64,000 bases of DNA, taken from positions 3,720,001-3,784,000 of the forward strand of contig JAJQJQ010000010.1 of NCBI GenBank assembly GCA_028622995.1, in the 5' to 3' direction. Below, piece by piece: positions 24,181-35,757 of this stretch. The DNA is from Panagrolaimus kolymaensis. Taxonomy: Eukaryota > Nematoda > Chromadorea > Rhabditida > Panagrolaimidae. The first letter of the stretch is position 1. The number at the start of each line of letters is the position of its first letter. Both the position numbers and the translations under genes were made by a program. The notes under the pieces were generated by a model. The model was given only the letters and a program-made list of their open reading frames with translations, did no database searches and was not told the origin of the DNA.

Positions 24181-24743
24181 ATGCCGTTTATGCGAGGTGG
24201 AATGCCGCTTCGGCGGACTTTCTTTTATTTAGACCAAGGAAAAGTTATACTTCGTGATGATGTTTCTATTCTTCTTATGGCATATCATCGTCGTCCACGT
24301 CCTGAACAAAAAGGTGTTGCTGATTTCATTTATTGGCATTGGGCTCAATTACAACATAAAAATCCAGGTATTCAGTTGATCAAAAAGCAAGATTTTGTTG
24401 TTACTCCATTTGCAATGGCTATTTTAAGTAAGTTTTATGTTCAAAGATTTCTATGATATATGACGATACTTTTTTAGAAGACAGTCGAGAAGTTTTATTT
24501 GATCTTGAAGGAAAAACTCGTGGTGAAATCGAAGAAAATCTTCAAAATACTCTTGGAAAAACACCTCTTGTTCGTCGACGTGAATTTCTTGAACGTATGC
24601 AAGATCACAATCCTGCTGAATTTGGTGTTAACTGTTCTAGGCAATGTTTATGTGAAATTCAAGGACAACAACCATGTACATCACTACTTATTGCTCCTAC
24701 CTATCTCAGAGGAAAATGGCGATGGAATCACAACTTACTATAA
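24181..24743 (+). CDS. MRPS25: Mitochondrial small ribosomal subunit protein mS25
   Basis: Component of the mitochondrial small ribosomal subunit. Exons 24181-24427 and 24478-24743 encode 170 residues, close to the human 173. The N-terminus MPFMRGGMPLRRTFFYLDQG matches the family start MPMKGRFPIRRTLQYL. KNPGIQLIKKQDFVVTPF corresponds to the conserved KNPW-VQI block. The C-terminal half holds REVLFDLEGKTRGEIEENL and NCSRQCLCEIQGQQPC, matching the conserved Cys-rich segment of mS25. A trans-splice acceptor lies just upstream. NDUFB11 follows on the same strand 766 bp downstream; that gap is longer than a typical nematode operon spacer, so co-transcription is not shown. Confidence 0.95.
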
Positions 24744-25509
24744 AATGTTTATTAAATTTTTGTATTATCAGTTAGAAATAGTTTATTTAGTTGTTGATTT
24801 TTTATCTTTTATGACATGCCTTATATTTGAATAAATATGTATTGAATTGTTTTTGTTCCTCTTTATAGTAGGATTGTAATAACCAAACAACTCTGTCAGA
24901 AGAAATGAAAGTGGCTGTTTTCAACAGTATAAATCAACTTCCAGTTATTTTGTTTTCCTTCATGGATTTATTTATCTCAATATTGAATTTAGTTTTAGAG
25001 TGGCTTGCTTATCCACATTTGTGTTTTGGCTATAGTTTGTTGTAGCTACTAATTTTTACTAAAGTCACGCTTTAATTTTTGTCTTCCAACCATTAGTTTT
25101 ACTAAGTCATTTGGCAAGTTATCTAATGATTTATTTAGGCGATCGCTTGCCTGATCTTTTATCTTAATAATGTTTACCTTCATTTTTTATAACTAAAAAT
25201 AAAGGTGTCAAGTAATTACATATTCCAATGACCTAAGTGGCTATTTCAATTGTTTATTGCATTTCTTTTACCATCCATCGTTTATTATATATTTATTTTT
25301 GATAACTAAATATCTTTGATATTTTTCTTTTTGCAAGATTTAGCTCAACCTGTGAAATCGATTCTCAAAGCGAATTTCTTATCGTTGTCCAAGTTTTAAT
25401 TTTTTTTTATTTTTTAGCTTTTGCAACTATTTTTTATATCCGCCACATTAATTAGACTTATTTACGTACCAATCATCTTAATTTTAGGTTGATTGACAGA
25501 AGCCAAAAA
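24744..25509. other. Intergenic spacer between MRPS25 and NDUFB11
   Basis: AT-rich spacer with no recognisable gene. AATAAA near 24831 is a likely MRPS25 polyadenylation signal. An ATTTTAG acceptor near 25488 precedes the NDUFB11 ATG. Confidence 0.45.
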
Positions 25510-26150
25510 ATGCTTCGGGTTATCAAACCTCATCGAAGCCAAATCATTGCTGTGCGTTATGCTGGTCATGGAAGTCATGAAGAGGTTCCAATGGAACGTA
25601 AACCCGAAAGCTACAGACCCGGTTCTGATTCATATGCATATGATAATCCATGGCCAAAATTAAATAAAGGTCGCTTGGATTGGCTTTTCCAAGATGGATG
25701 GCGTCGACCATTATCACCAGAACAAGGAGCTAAAATGGTTTGTTCGAATATTAATCAAATTCTGTGCTTATATGTATGATAATAATTTTAGCGTCGAGAA
25801 TGGATTTGGTTTGGTCAAACTCCATATGATGAACATAAAGATTGGAAAAAATTTCATCAAATGGCTTTCTTAACTTTTACCATGTTAACATCATGGACTA
25901 CTTGCTTTTTGATCTTCATGAAACCAGATTGGTAAAAACGAATATAATAATTGTTTTATAGTATCATTTTTAATAATTATTTTTCAGGCCACAGGGTAAA
26001 GAATGGGCTCTTCGTGAAGCTCACTTGGAAATTGAACGTCGCAAAAAAGCTGGTTTACCTCTAATTAGTAAAGATTTGGTTGATCCCAAGCGTGTTGCTC
26101 TTTCGCTTCCAAGTGAAGAAGAACTTAGAGATTTTGAAATTCTTATTTAG
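25510..26150 (+). CDS. NDUFB11: NADH dehydrogenase 1 beta subcomplex subunit 11 (ESSS)
   Basis: Supernumerary single-pass subunit of the membrane arm of mitochondrial complex I. Exons 25510-25737, 25792-25931 and 25988-26150 encode 176 residues. The first residues MLRVIKPHRSQIIAVRYAGH look like a transit peptide. A membrane segment (FLTFTMLTSWTTCFLIFM) is followed by KPDWPQGKEWALREAHLEIE and RRKKAGLPLISKDLVDP. This parallels the human end [20 protein letters not shown], then EANGLPIM. The ATG at 25510 was chosen over upstream in-frame non-ATG codons; an ATTTTAG acceptor precedes it. The gene converges on SELENOK, whose SECIS lies about 130-190 bases beyond this stop codon on the opposite strand. 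Confidence 0.92.
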
Positions 26151-26277
26151 ACTCCTTTTGTTTATCGCAGTTTTTTTTTGTAGTGATTGTGATGATTTAA
26201 TGCATTGTATAAAATCTTTATTTAGACATATAAAAATACATTTTTTTGATGGCATTTTACAATATAAAAAAAAAGCT

Positions 26278-26341
26278 GCAAACGGCATCGGTAATAGAGA
26301 GCCTCTTCAGGTTTATCTCTATCACGTCATAAAGCATTTGC
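26278..26341 (-). promoter_or_regulatory. SECIS element (form 2) in the SELENOK 3' UTR
   Basis: On the minus strand, AUGAC (quartet 5' side, 26330 downwards) is followed by a 10-bp helix, GUGAUAGAGA paired with UCUCUAUUAC (one G-U). The apical part U-AAA-CCU-GAAG-AGG-C has the conserved unpaired AAA and a 3-bp mini-stem, which defines form 2. The 3' strand CGAU completes the non-Watson-Crick quartet (U-U, G-A, A-G, C-C). A basal helix (GCAAA with UUUGC) closes the structure. The quartet-to-AAA spacing of 12 nt is as expected. It lies about 95 bases 3' of the in-frame UGA. Confidence 0.92.
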
Positions 26342-26417
26342 AAAAAGGTGGCGAAAGCCATCATTTCGCCGATTCCTCATCCCCATGTTGATGTTGTTTT
26401 ATGGGGGATGAGGGAAC

Positions 26418-26856
26418 TTAACCTCATCCGCCAGATGTGGGGCAAGAGCTCATATCCATCGATGAGTTGTTAAGACGACCAATTTGACGATTCCTAGGAC
26501 CTCCTCCTCCACCACCACCTCCACCGCCTCCGGGTGGACGCCAATCACCACCTCCACGTTTTGGATTTTTTGTTGAACTGCTTGGACCACCGGCATTATT
26601 ACCACGAAGGTTAAGAAGAGGGGCAAGAAGAGAATGAAAGCTGAAAACAGATATTATTTTAATTTCCCTTCTTAAAAATTTACTTACAATCCAACGATGA
26701 ATGCTATAATAGTTCCAAAAAACCCGCCAAACGAATATCCTTGTAAAATACTGCCTTGGGGTTTATCAACCAAATTACCATCTAAAATATGTTTCATAGA
26801 AAATTATTGCTTTTTTTTTTATCAAAATAAAGCTTACTTGAGTCGATGTAAGGCAT
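26418..26856 (-). CDS. SELENOK: Selenoprotein K with in-frame UGA (Sec)
   Basis: ER membrane selenoprotein, a cofactor in DHHC6 palmitoylation and ER-associated degradation in vertebrates. Minus-strand exons 26838-26856, 26688-26781 and 26418-26640 encode 111 residues including Sec. MPYIDSNGNLVDKPQGSI matches the family start MVYISNGQVLD. A single membrane segment follows (FGGFFGTIIAFIVGFF). The rest is a Gly/Pro/Arg-rich tail (KNPKRGGGDWRPPGGGG, then RNRQIGRLNNSS). The sequence ends CPTSGG-UGA-G-UAA, so Sec is penultimate as in the SelK ending GGUG. A SECIES-type structure (SECIS) follows in the 3' UTR. Conventional gene callers would stop at the UGA and lose two residues. Model C. elegans is reported to use Sec only in thioredoxin reductase, so this lineage keeps more of the system. 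Confidence 0.93.
26424..26426 (-). other. UGA selenocysteine codon of SELENOK
   Basis: In-frame TGA between GGC GGA and GGT TAA on the minus strand. It reads as Sec in the conserved SelK C-terminal motif GGUG, and the SECIS downstream supports recoding. Confidence 0.9.
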
Positions 26857-27747
26857 GATTATTATTACATTGGTTAGAGGAAAGAATAAAAACTCTAAAA
26901 AACCAAATTAGAAACCTTCGAAAAAAAGTTTAATATTCATCAAATGCGCGAAACATTATTTCATTAAATTTATAGACACGTAATCAATATATATTGCTTT
27001 AGCTAATTTTTTTAAAGCAAACGAATAGCTTCATTAACTAAATTTTGAAACAGCTTGAAAACAATAAAACTTTTTAAACAATAAATAATAATAAAAAAAT
27101 ACGTAAAATAGATTGAATGAATCATAAAAAAAGTCTATAATATCTTAGACTTCCTTGAATTTTAATTTATTGCTAATGATGAGAAATATATTTAAATCAA
27201 ATGACAAGAAAATGCTTCAAAACCAACGTGGCTTTAATTTAGAAAGAAAGAAAAATATATAAAATTTCCAAAAACCAAAATGATCACAAATTGTTCCCAT
27301 ACGATATATTAAGGAACACTTGGGGTACATCTTCTTGGATTTTTTTTTTAATGGATGAATGATTCGCGCATTTTTTTCGGACAATATCTCCTCAAATTTC
27401 CTATTTTTGCGACTTGTCTTTTTATATTTTTCCATTGAATACTGCATTGACTAGTCTTCTAAGAAAATTTGCGCATGAATGTATGAAACAACATTATTGT
27501 TGTTCGTCGTCAGCTGACCGCAACCTTCCTTCTTTCTTCCTTCGTTGTTGCTTCGTCCATCTTCTTCACAACAAATTTAAAGCTTTTTATATTTCGATTA
27601 AATTGATTGCTTTTTTCTGCCACCTTAAAAACCTAAACCAAGAGTGGCGCCGTTGTTGTTATTTGATTTGGTTGAGTCATATTTAAAGTATTTTATTTTT
27701 ATTGAAGTATTAAAGAAAAAATCCCAAAGTTTTATACTTTTTGTAAT
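26857..27747. other. Divergent intergenic region between SELENOK and the ABHD14-like gene
   Basis: AT-rich. Short open frames at 27217-27447 (minus) and 27414-27686 (plus) have biased, unremarkable translations and no splice support. No element recognised. Confidence 0.45.
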
Positions 27748-28606
27748 ATGTTAGAAAGAGATCCTCATGTGAAGCATTTAATTCAAAATGCAAATTTGGA
27801 ACAGCCCTTATCTCAAAATTGTTTAAATTTGCTTGAAGAAGTTGAAATAACAAGAAATTATGCTGAATTACAGGTACATAAATTAATTATTAGTTATTGG
27901 AAGATAAAATTAAAATAGTTAATTTTTAGACTCATAAAGTATTTTATTTTCATGCTCCACCACCCAATGGTAATGGAATAAAAGCAAATATTGTGTTTTT
28001 ACATGATCAAACAAGCTCAGCTACAATTTGGATGGAGAATGACACTCTCAAGGTACCTAAAATATTTTTTACATTATGAAATTTATTTAAAGATAATTTT
28101 AGACGTTTGCCGCATTTGGATATAATTGCATTGCCTTAGATCTTCCAGGTATGGGTCGAACTGGAGGTGCATCTGTTGAAGAAATCGATCGGCCTCAATT
28201 TCTTTGTGAATTTATTGAAACAATTGGAATCAGAGAACTGATTGTAATTGGATCAAGTCAAGCAGGCCAATATATAGTTCCATTATTATATAATCGACCA
28301 GATAATTTTTATATTATTTGTGTGATCGCTATTGCTTTATCAGACACCAATAAACTTTCACATGATGCGGCAATGGATATTTCAACTCCATGTTTAGTTA
28401 TTCGAGGCGAATTGGATACTAGTTTGGGCTTGAATGCTGCAAACAATTTGAGACATTTGGCGAATTCTAGACTGGTTACTGTACCTCAAGGGAAGCATTT
28501 ATGCCATCGATCTGATCCAAATTATTTTCATCAAGTTGTATTAAATTTTCTTGATATTGTATTAAAAAATGTGATACGCAAATCCACTTTTGTTACAAAC
28601 ATTTGA
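27748..28606 (+). CDS. ABHD14-like alpha/beta hydrolase
   Basis: Alpha/beta-hydrolase fold protein of the ABHD14/CIB group. Human ABHD14B acts as a lysine deacetylase-type enzyme; the substrate here is unknown. Exons 27748-27873, 27930-28052 and 28103-28606 encode 250 residues. IVFLHDQTSSATIW corresponds to the LLLHGIRFSSETW oxyanion segment. ALDLPGMGRTGG matches AIDLPGLGHS. The nucleophile elbow is VIGSSQAGQYIVPLLY (second Ser), the acid is in IRGELDTSLG, and the base is in VPQGKHLCHRSDP. Catalytic residues are therefore all present. No signal peptide or membrane segment is evident, so a cytosolic location is likely. Confidence 0.88.
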
Positions 28607-29654
28607 TCTTCATTTCTTTGCTGTGCAACAAAAAAAAATGACACTGCAATTTATTGTCTTTCTGCCACTTTTTTTCTCTCATGTTTTTGATGTATTCTAT
28701 CTCTGCCTTCTTGATTCGTTGAAATAAAATAATTAAACAAAGTTTTTGCACATTTGCTTTAGTTTTTTGCAGACTAACAGAACACAAGATTAAACAACAA
28801 AATTAAACAACTGACTTTTTTTAAATTAAACTTTTAAAAGAATAAAATATGTTTTCCTTTTCAAATCAACAAATCCAAACAAAATCCTTGAAAATGAAGC
28901 GTTTTGCATGTTTTTAATTTTTAAGAGCCCTTATATCCTTTAACGTCGATTTATTAAAAAAAAGTCAAGTGAACATAAGCAATTGTTTCTCCTCCTTTTT
29001 TGAACTTGATCCATTGACTATTTTGATAATGGTTCCTGAAATCATTGGAGAAGAACAGAAATGTTTCAAAAAAAAAAAGAAAATCTATTTTTTTATTATG
29101 TTTTCTTATTTTTTTATTCTTATTTGTAAGCGGCAGCAAAAGCAAAAGCAACAAAAATGGAAGGAATGGTACCCACTGTTGTTTTGTCTTGAGATAATCC
29201 GCCCTTTTCGAAGACCGTAATCCCCTCTACCTTCGCGCACCACCTTAAACCCGGGACATCATCAAATGTTGTTTTGCTTCGACAATCGGATGGCCAATGG
29301 TCAGCGTAGTAACAGCAGCAGCCAGCCAGCCCTTGTTTGGTGGCTTGCTTCATCACGGTCACTTGCGAAGAATCTTCACCATTTTTTATTTATCGAAAAT
29401 AAAGATGAGGAAAACATAGCAACGTGAAATCGTTAATTTTCTTTATCTCTTCATTTTTCTTTTTTTGAAAACAAAACAGTAAAGCCTTGTCCATCTTTTT
29501 GTTTTACTTTTCACCAACTTAGATGACGTTGTAAGAATTTAATTTTAAATCCTCGTGTTTTTATAATTTTTCTTATTTGCTTTTAAAAGTTAAAACATTG
29601 TATAACTTTTTTAAGATGTATAGTTGTTAAAAAAACCCATTAAATTAGAGAATC
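28607..29654. other. Intergenic region upstream of the cadherin gene, with a GC-richer island
   Basis: Mostly AT-rich, but about 29195-29350 is clearly less so (CGCGCACCACCTTAAACCCG and AGCAGCAGCCAGCCAGCCC). A minus-strand open frame crosses it (29120-29362) but shows no family similarity or splice context. The island is better read as promoter or enhancer sequence of the cadherin gene. Confidence 0.4.
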
Positions 29655-32600
29655 ATGAATTTATACATAAAATTCTTTCAAATTTTTATCTCACTCCTTT
29701 TATTATTCACTTCGGTGTACGGTAAGCTCATAATCCCAAAACTCTCTTGAATGCCATTTATTTTTTTCTTATTCCTTTTTAAGGCAGAAGTCTTCGGGTT
29801 GATCCAACCTTTATATTTGTTGATGAAGATTGGCCCATAAATAAACCTTTAGCTGTATCGATTTGCGGTGAAGGCATTGAAAAGGTGAAGATAATCTCCG
29901 GGAATGATGACAAAAGGTTTACACTAAATAAAATAAACCAAACTTGTGCCACATTACAAAGCAATAAATTATTTGATGCGGATGTGAGTTTTAAAAAAAT
30001 ACTAGAAAACCCTTCACAAATAAAAAAATACTTTTTTAGCAACTTCATTCTGATGGAAGTCGATGGCAATCATTTAGCATTCTTTTTGAAGGCGGAAAAA
30101 AGCGAAGAAAAGCAAGTTTGGATATTCAAATTGTGGATATCAATGACAACGCTCCTAAATTTGTTAATTGGCGTTCAGAAACTAATATCTCAGAAGTAAA
30201 TTTGCAGTTAAATATTTTGCATTAATTTTTTTATGTTTAGAAGCAATCAGTTGGTTCTGTGATTCAAAGAATACAAACTTTTGATCCTGATACAGGTGTG
30301 GGAGGCATTGTAAGATTTTTTGTTCAAGGGGAAAAATTCAGTATTGAAAATGAACGTTGCTCCAATTCATATTGTCACGCGGATTTGGTTCTTAAAAGCC
30401 CTCTCGATTATGAATCAAATTCAATTGAGCACGTTTCTGTGATTGCAAGAGATGGAGCTTCACTTACAAAATATGCAAATGAAGCAATTGCAAATGTTAC
30501 CATTCATGTTATCGATGAGCAAGATACTCCACCAACTTTCTTAACAACTTTAACGGAACCTATTCGAGTTTTGGAAAGTGTTCCAGTTGGAACAAAAGTC
30601 CTCCAAGTAAATGCAGTTGATGGAGATCGATTTGCACCAAAGAAAAATGAAATATTATATGAAATTGTTGGAAAAAATGATTATTTTTCTATTGATTCTG
30701 TTGATGGCGCAATAACTTTAAAAAAGCAACTTGATCGAGAAATTCATTCAAAATTAGCTTTGACCGTCGCTGCCATAGAACAAGATGATGCACGAATGAG
30801 TTCTGAAATGACTTTTGAAATAATTGTTGAAGATGCAGATGACAATACACCCCAATGCTCAAGTCAACAATATACAGCTAATTTAAATCGAAGTTCAAAA
30901 AGTTTTGAAGTTGATAAAGCTATTACAGTTTATGATAAAGATCAAGTAAGGGAAGAAATAATGGAGAAAAAATAAAATATCGGACTAAATTTTAGGGAAA
31001 AAATGCTCAATTTACTATTTCTTTAGCAGGCGACTTTGCTGAGTCATTTGATATTAAACCCAAAAAAGCTCAAGGAAATGCGGATGTGTCTATTGAAGTT
31101 GTGGATTATGACTCATTAGAATATGTCACAGATTCCAAAATGGTTTTGGAGGTTAAATCATAATTTTAATAACAATATTTAAAATCTAATTTTATATTTT
31201 TTAGATAAAATTAGAATCTCGAGGTTCAATGAAAATTGTTTCCCCTTCAATTTGTCTTTTGGTTATTCACCTCGATAAAAATTTACCCAAAAAACCAATG
31301 CCGGCGTTTAAATTCTTGAAAAATATTTTTAATATTCAATTAATGGAAAACTTGGATCCACCACAAATTTTAGCAAATTTATCCAATTCACCCATTAAAG
31401 GTGTAGAATTTATGATTGAAGGAAACGGAACTGAATTGTTTTCAATCAACAATCATTCACAATTTATGACCACTGAAATTTTGGATGCCGAAAAAGCACG
31501 AAATTACAAAGTAAAAATTTATGCGAATTTCAAAGGACAAGTTGCAACAGCGGATGTGAATGTTGATGTCTTGAATGAAAATGATAATGCTCCACAATTT
31601 GAAAAAGCTAGTTATATTTTTAATGTTACAGAAGAACACGAAGCTGTCTTTTATGTTAAGGTATTTAGCATTCACATATTTTTGAAGATTTTAACGATAA
31701 ATTTAAGGCAAATGACATCGATGCTGAAGCAAACGTACAAATCAAATATTTCATAACTTCTCCAATCCCAGAAAATGTTACAATTAATGAAAAAACAGGA
31801 AGAATTTCGGTTAAGAAAATGGACGTTGATTTTTTAGGAAAAGGTAAAATTGAATTTGATGTCGTCGCAAAAGATAGCGGTGAACCATCTTTGAATTCAA
31901 CATCCAAAGTCACCCTTCAATTGATGGTAAAAATTTATTCTAAATCTTTAAATAAACGTTTCTAAAAATTTTAGGACATTAATGACAATGCTCCATTCTT
32001 CTCAAAAAGAGCTTACAGCATTATTGTTGATTGCAATACTACCGTGAATTCTGTGGTTGCAAATATAAAAGCAATAGACATGGATGCAACTGGATCCAAA
32101 ATTCAATATGAACTTCCTGGAGAAATGCAACAATTTTTCCATGTAAATGCATCCACCGGTGTTATTACATTGTTACAAACCCTTCCAGAAACAAGAAAAG
32201 ATTTTCATTTTAATATAATTGCAAAAGATTCTGGAAATCCACCCAAGCAAGCAGTAGCTCGAGTAACTGTTCGAACATCTGAATGCGAAGAAGATTCAAT
32301 AACCATGGAGGTAGAAGCAAATTGGTCATCAACAGCAGCCACAATCATTTCAATGCCTCGATCAACACCGAATATTACCTCAAAAATTTCAACTACCACA
32401 GCTACCATAAAACCTACAACATCAAAAAATATTGCAACAACAATAACGGAAGAGCTTGAAGCCATTGTTTTGCTAAATAAAACTTACAACAAACTTGGTA
32501 TTACATATTTATTTTTTCCCTTTACTTTAAACCTTAAAAAAATTTAGATAGTACAACACGAGTTTTTGTTCCTCGAATCCTGATTGCCGAGGTTATTGAA

Positions 32601-35600
32601 AATTCACCGATTGGAACAAAAATTATTGATTTTGGATTTGATAATAGCACTTTCGAATCAAATTTTGATTTTCATTTTGCCACTAAAAATCCTGAACATG
32701 CTAAGCTTGTAAAAATGAATAATATGGGTGAATTAAGAGTTGCTGAAAATATTGATTATGAAAAAGTGACAATAATTAATGGAAGCGTTTTTGCACGATC
32801 CGATCGAAGAAACTTGTTATTTGCTACTGTAACGATTGATGTTATTGACTTAAATGACAATGCGTATGTTTTTCTCTTTTTCTTTTTTTCTAAAAATAGT
32901 TTATTACTTTTTAAATCCAAACTGGTTTTTAAGCCCGAAGTTCCTTATTTCAAAGGATTTCACTTTTACATTGCCTCTTTACACTGAAATTGGTTATGTG
33001 TTAGATTTACCATATCCACTTGCAAGTGATCAAGATGGAAGTAAAGAATTTTCTACTATCGAATATGACCTTTATGAAAATGCTTCCCATAGTAATTGTT
33101 TTAAAATTGATAAAGCATCGTCGCTGATTCAACTTATTCGTCCACTTAAATCGTGTGCTTTAAACAAAAAGTTAAAGTTACTTTTAAGTGCTGAAGATAA
33201 TGTGAAAAAAAGTGTTAAAGATAGAAATTATGCTAATACTACGGTAATACTTAAGGGGTTTTAAAGTTTGCTAAATACCTCAATAATTGATTTTAGCTTA
33301 CGATCGAAATAACGAACGAACCATTGACTTCCCTTCCAAAGCAAACTTTTAATCTTTCTATCGAAATTTTCAAAAATGTTCCGAGCGAAATTAGCGTATT
33401 CGAAGACGAAACAATTGGAAGCGTGATATTAGTTTTATCTAAAGATGATATCACTAAAAATATTATTCAAAGCAATTCAAGTTTAAATTCATCTTTAATT
33501 TCCGTAGAGTTATCTGTTCGCAATTCTGATTTATTGGAGTTATTCAAAGAATCAGAACTTCGATTAAGCAAATCTTTGAAAGGATATATCAATCAAAAGC
33601 TTTGTGCTCAAATTGAAGCAAAGATTATCCTCACAAATAATACCGAACTACCAGAAGTTATTTCTCAAAACTTATGTCTTAAAATTGAAGCAAGACCAAA
33701 ATCTCCAATTGTTCATTGTCCAGCACAAAATTCAGTTCATAAATTTAAAGAAAACACGCCTTATGATAGTTTGTTAATTTTTAATGCGACCTCCACTATT
33801 CTTGATCCAAAATTAAATGGGCTCAAATATGGATTAATTGAAACAAATTACGATGTTAGTTTGTTTCCCACTGTTTTTTTTTTAGCTTTCACCAATCATC
33901 TTTTTAGGATGGCCAACAATTTTCCATTGATTCTCGTGGCGTTTTGAAAGCTTTGAATCAATTTGATTTTGAAAAACGAGATAAATACAATATCCAAACT
34001 CAAGTTTGCGATTACAACGATAGCTGCACAATAGTTGCTTTTCGCATTCAAGTTGAAGATCTCAATGACCATTGCCCTTCATTTTCTAAAGCTAGCGATA
34101 CATTCGAAATCATTGAAAATAAACCTGTTGGCCCTGATGGAATTGAAGTTGGAACTTTTACTGAAGCAGAAGATTCAGATGGAACAGCCGAGAAGCGTTC
34201 AATTTGTTATAAACTTGAAGAAAGTGAAAATGATGGACTTTTCTTTTTACCCGATAATCGAAAGCCATCATTATTTATTCGAAAATCGCTTGATAGAGAA
34301 GAGCAAGATAGGCATAATGTGACTGTAATCGCTCTCGATTGCCATTTTAAAGAAAGGGATTTAACTTGCACCGAACAAATAACAACAGAAAAAATCACAA
34401 AGTCCACCAAAAAATTGTTGATGATAAAAGTACTCGATGTTAATGACAACTTCCCAAAATTTAGTCAAAAAGAATATTATGGAAAAGTGATTGAACGAAA
34501 AACAAATTTTGGTGCTAAAATTCTTCAAGTTGAAGCTCGTGATCCTGATTTAGAACCTAAAGGATTGCATTATTCTATGAGCAGTGCAGTCAGAACTGAA
34601 AGTGATGTAAGAAGAAGAACAAAACTAGAACCAAAATATAAACAATTGTATTTTTTAGGTGATTCCTCGTGAAGAAGCTCCATTCCATATTGATAGTATC
34701 ACGGGAGATATCATTTCTCGTGTTGTTTATGCCGCAAAAATGCCACATTCATATAATTTTAGAGTTATTGTTAGAGATGAAGCAAAACATGAAGATGAAG
34801 CTTCTGTTACTGTAATCATAGAAAACATAAGCGAACAAAAATTAAAGATTTTAATTTCAGATTTCTGTCATAAATTACAATGAACAATTGGAACTCATTT
34901 TTGATATGCCCGAAGAAGTCACACGGCAAAATCAAAAAGAAATTTCAAAGCTAATGTTCGATGTTACTTCGATGTATTTTGTTATCGATGATATTAATGG
35001 CCATGGAAATTCATCGAATTTGCTAGCTCATTTTCTTGAAAAAGATAAATTATTAGCTTCGGCTTCCAAAGCGCTAACGTAAGAATAATTTAAAAAATTA
35101 ACAAAAATAAAAGCTTTTTGTTTTAGGCTTTTTGAAGAAACCAAATCAGAACAAGCTCAAAGAGCTCGACATGAACTTCGAAGGAATCATGGTCTTAAAA
35201 AAATATTTTCGGATTCAACAAACCCAGATGTTATGAATGGCTTTTTCAGCGGAAATTTTGTTGATGTTTACACTCTCGTCATTGGCGCTGTTTGCGCTTC
35301 CCTATTCGTTGTAATAATCCTTCCAACAATTTATTTATGTTGTCATCGACAAAATAAAGCCACTGCTAAACTTAATGGAAGCAATATAAATCATGATTTA
35401 ATTTATGGGAATGGAATTATTGCTGATGGAATTCCATCTTTATCTTCAAATGTTGCACTATCTAAAAATACTGAAATTACTGTTAATGGTTTAACATTAC
35501 CTCATTCACAACACCATCAACAACAGCAACATCACCACACTTCCACCCTTAACAATGCTAATAGTCAAAGGTATTATCAATATCGAATTTTAGCTTAACA

Positions 35601-35757
35601 AAATTTATTTACACCCATTTACATATTTAGACTTGCACACCATCCTAGTACCACTTCTCGTCCACAACAACAACCAACACCTTCACGAAATAATGAAAAT
35701 GTTACAAATCCGCCGGAGGTGCACTTATTTGATGCTTTGCAATCAACTGAACTTTGA
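29655..35757 (+). CDS. Single-pass cadherin with about ten extracellular repeats
   Basis: Calcium-dependent adhesion protein of 1,768 residues in 16 exons: 29655-29721, 29784-29983, 30040-30195, 30241-30945, 30996-31151, 31205-31660, 31708-31926, 31975-32497, 32548-32863, 32934-33243, 33297-33854, 33908-34606, 34659-34811, 34861-35078, 35127-35570 and 35631-35757. A signal peptide (FFQIFISLLLLFTSVYG) opens the protein. Calcium-binding linkers mark repeat borders: DINDNAPKF, DEQDTPPTF, DADDNTPQC, NENDNAPQF, DINDNAPFF, DLNDNAPKF, DLNDHCPSF and DVNDNFPKF. A Thr/Ser-rich, mucin-like insert (residues about 760-805) interrupts the series. One membrane segment (LVIGAVCASLFVVIILPTIY, near residue 1625) is followed by about 120 cytoplasmic residues with a His/Gln run. 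I see no EGF, laminin-G or classical catenin-binding segment, so it is not an HMR-1-type cadherin. Confidence 0.93.

Noticed and set aside
26080..26391. Plus-strand open frame over the NDUFB11 3' end and beyond
   Set aside because: It overlaps the NDUFB11 last exon in another frame and runs antisense to the SECIS; its translation is low-complexity.
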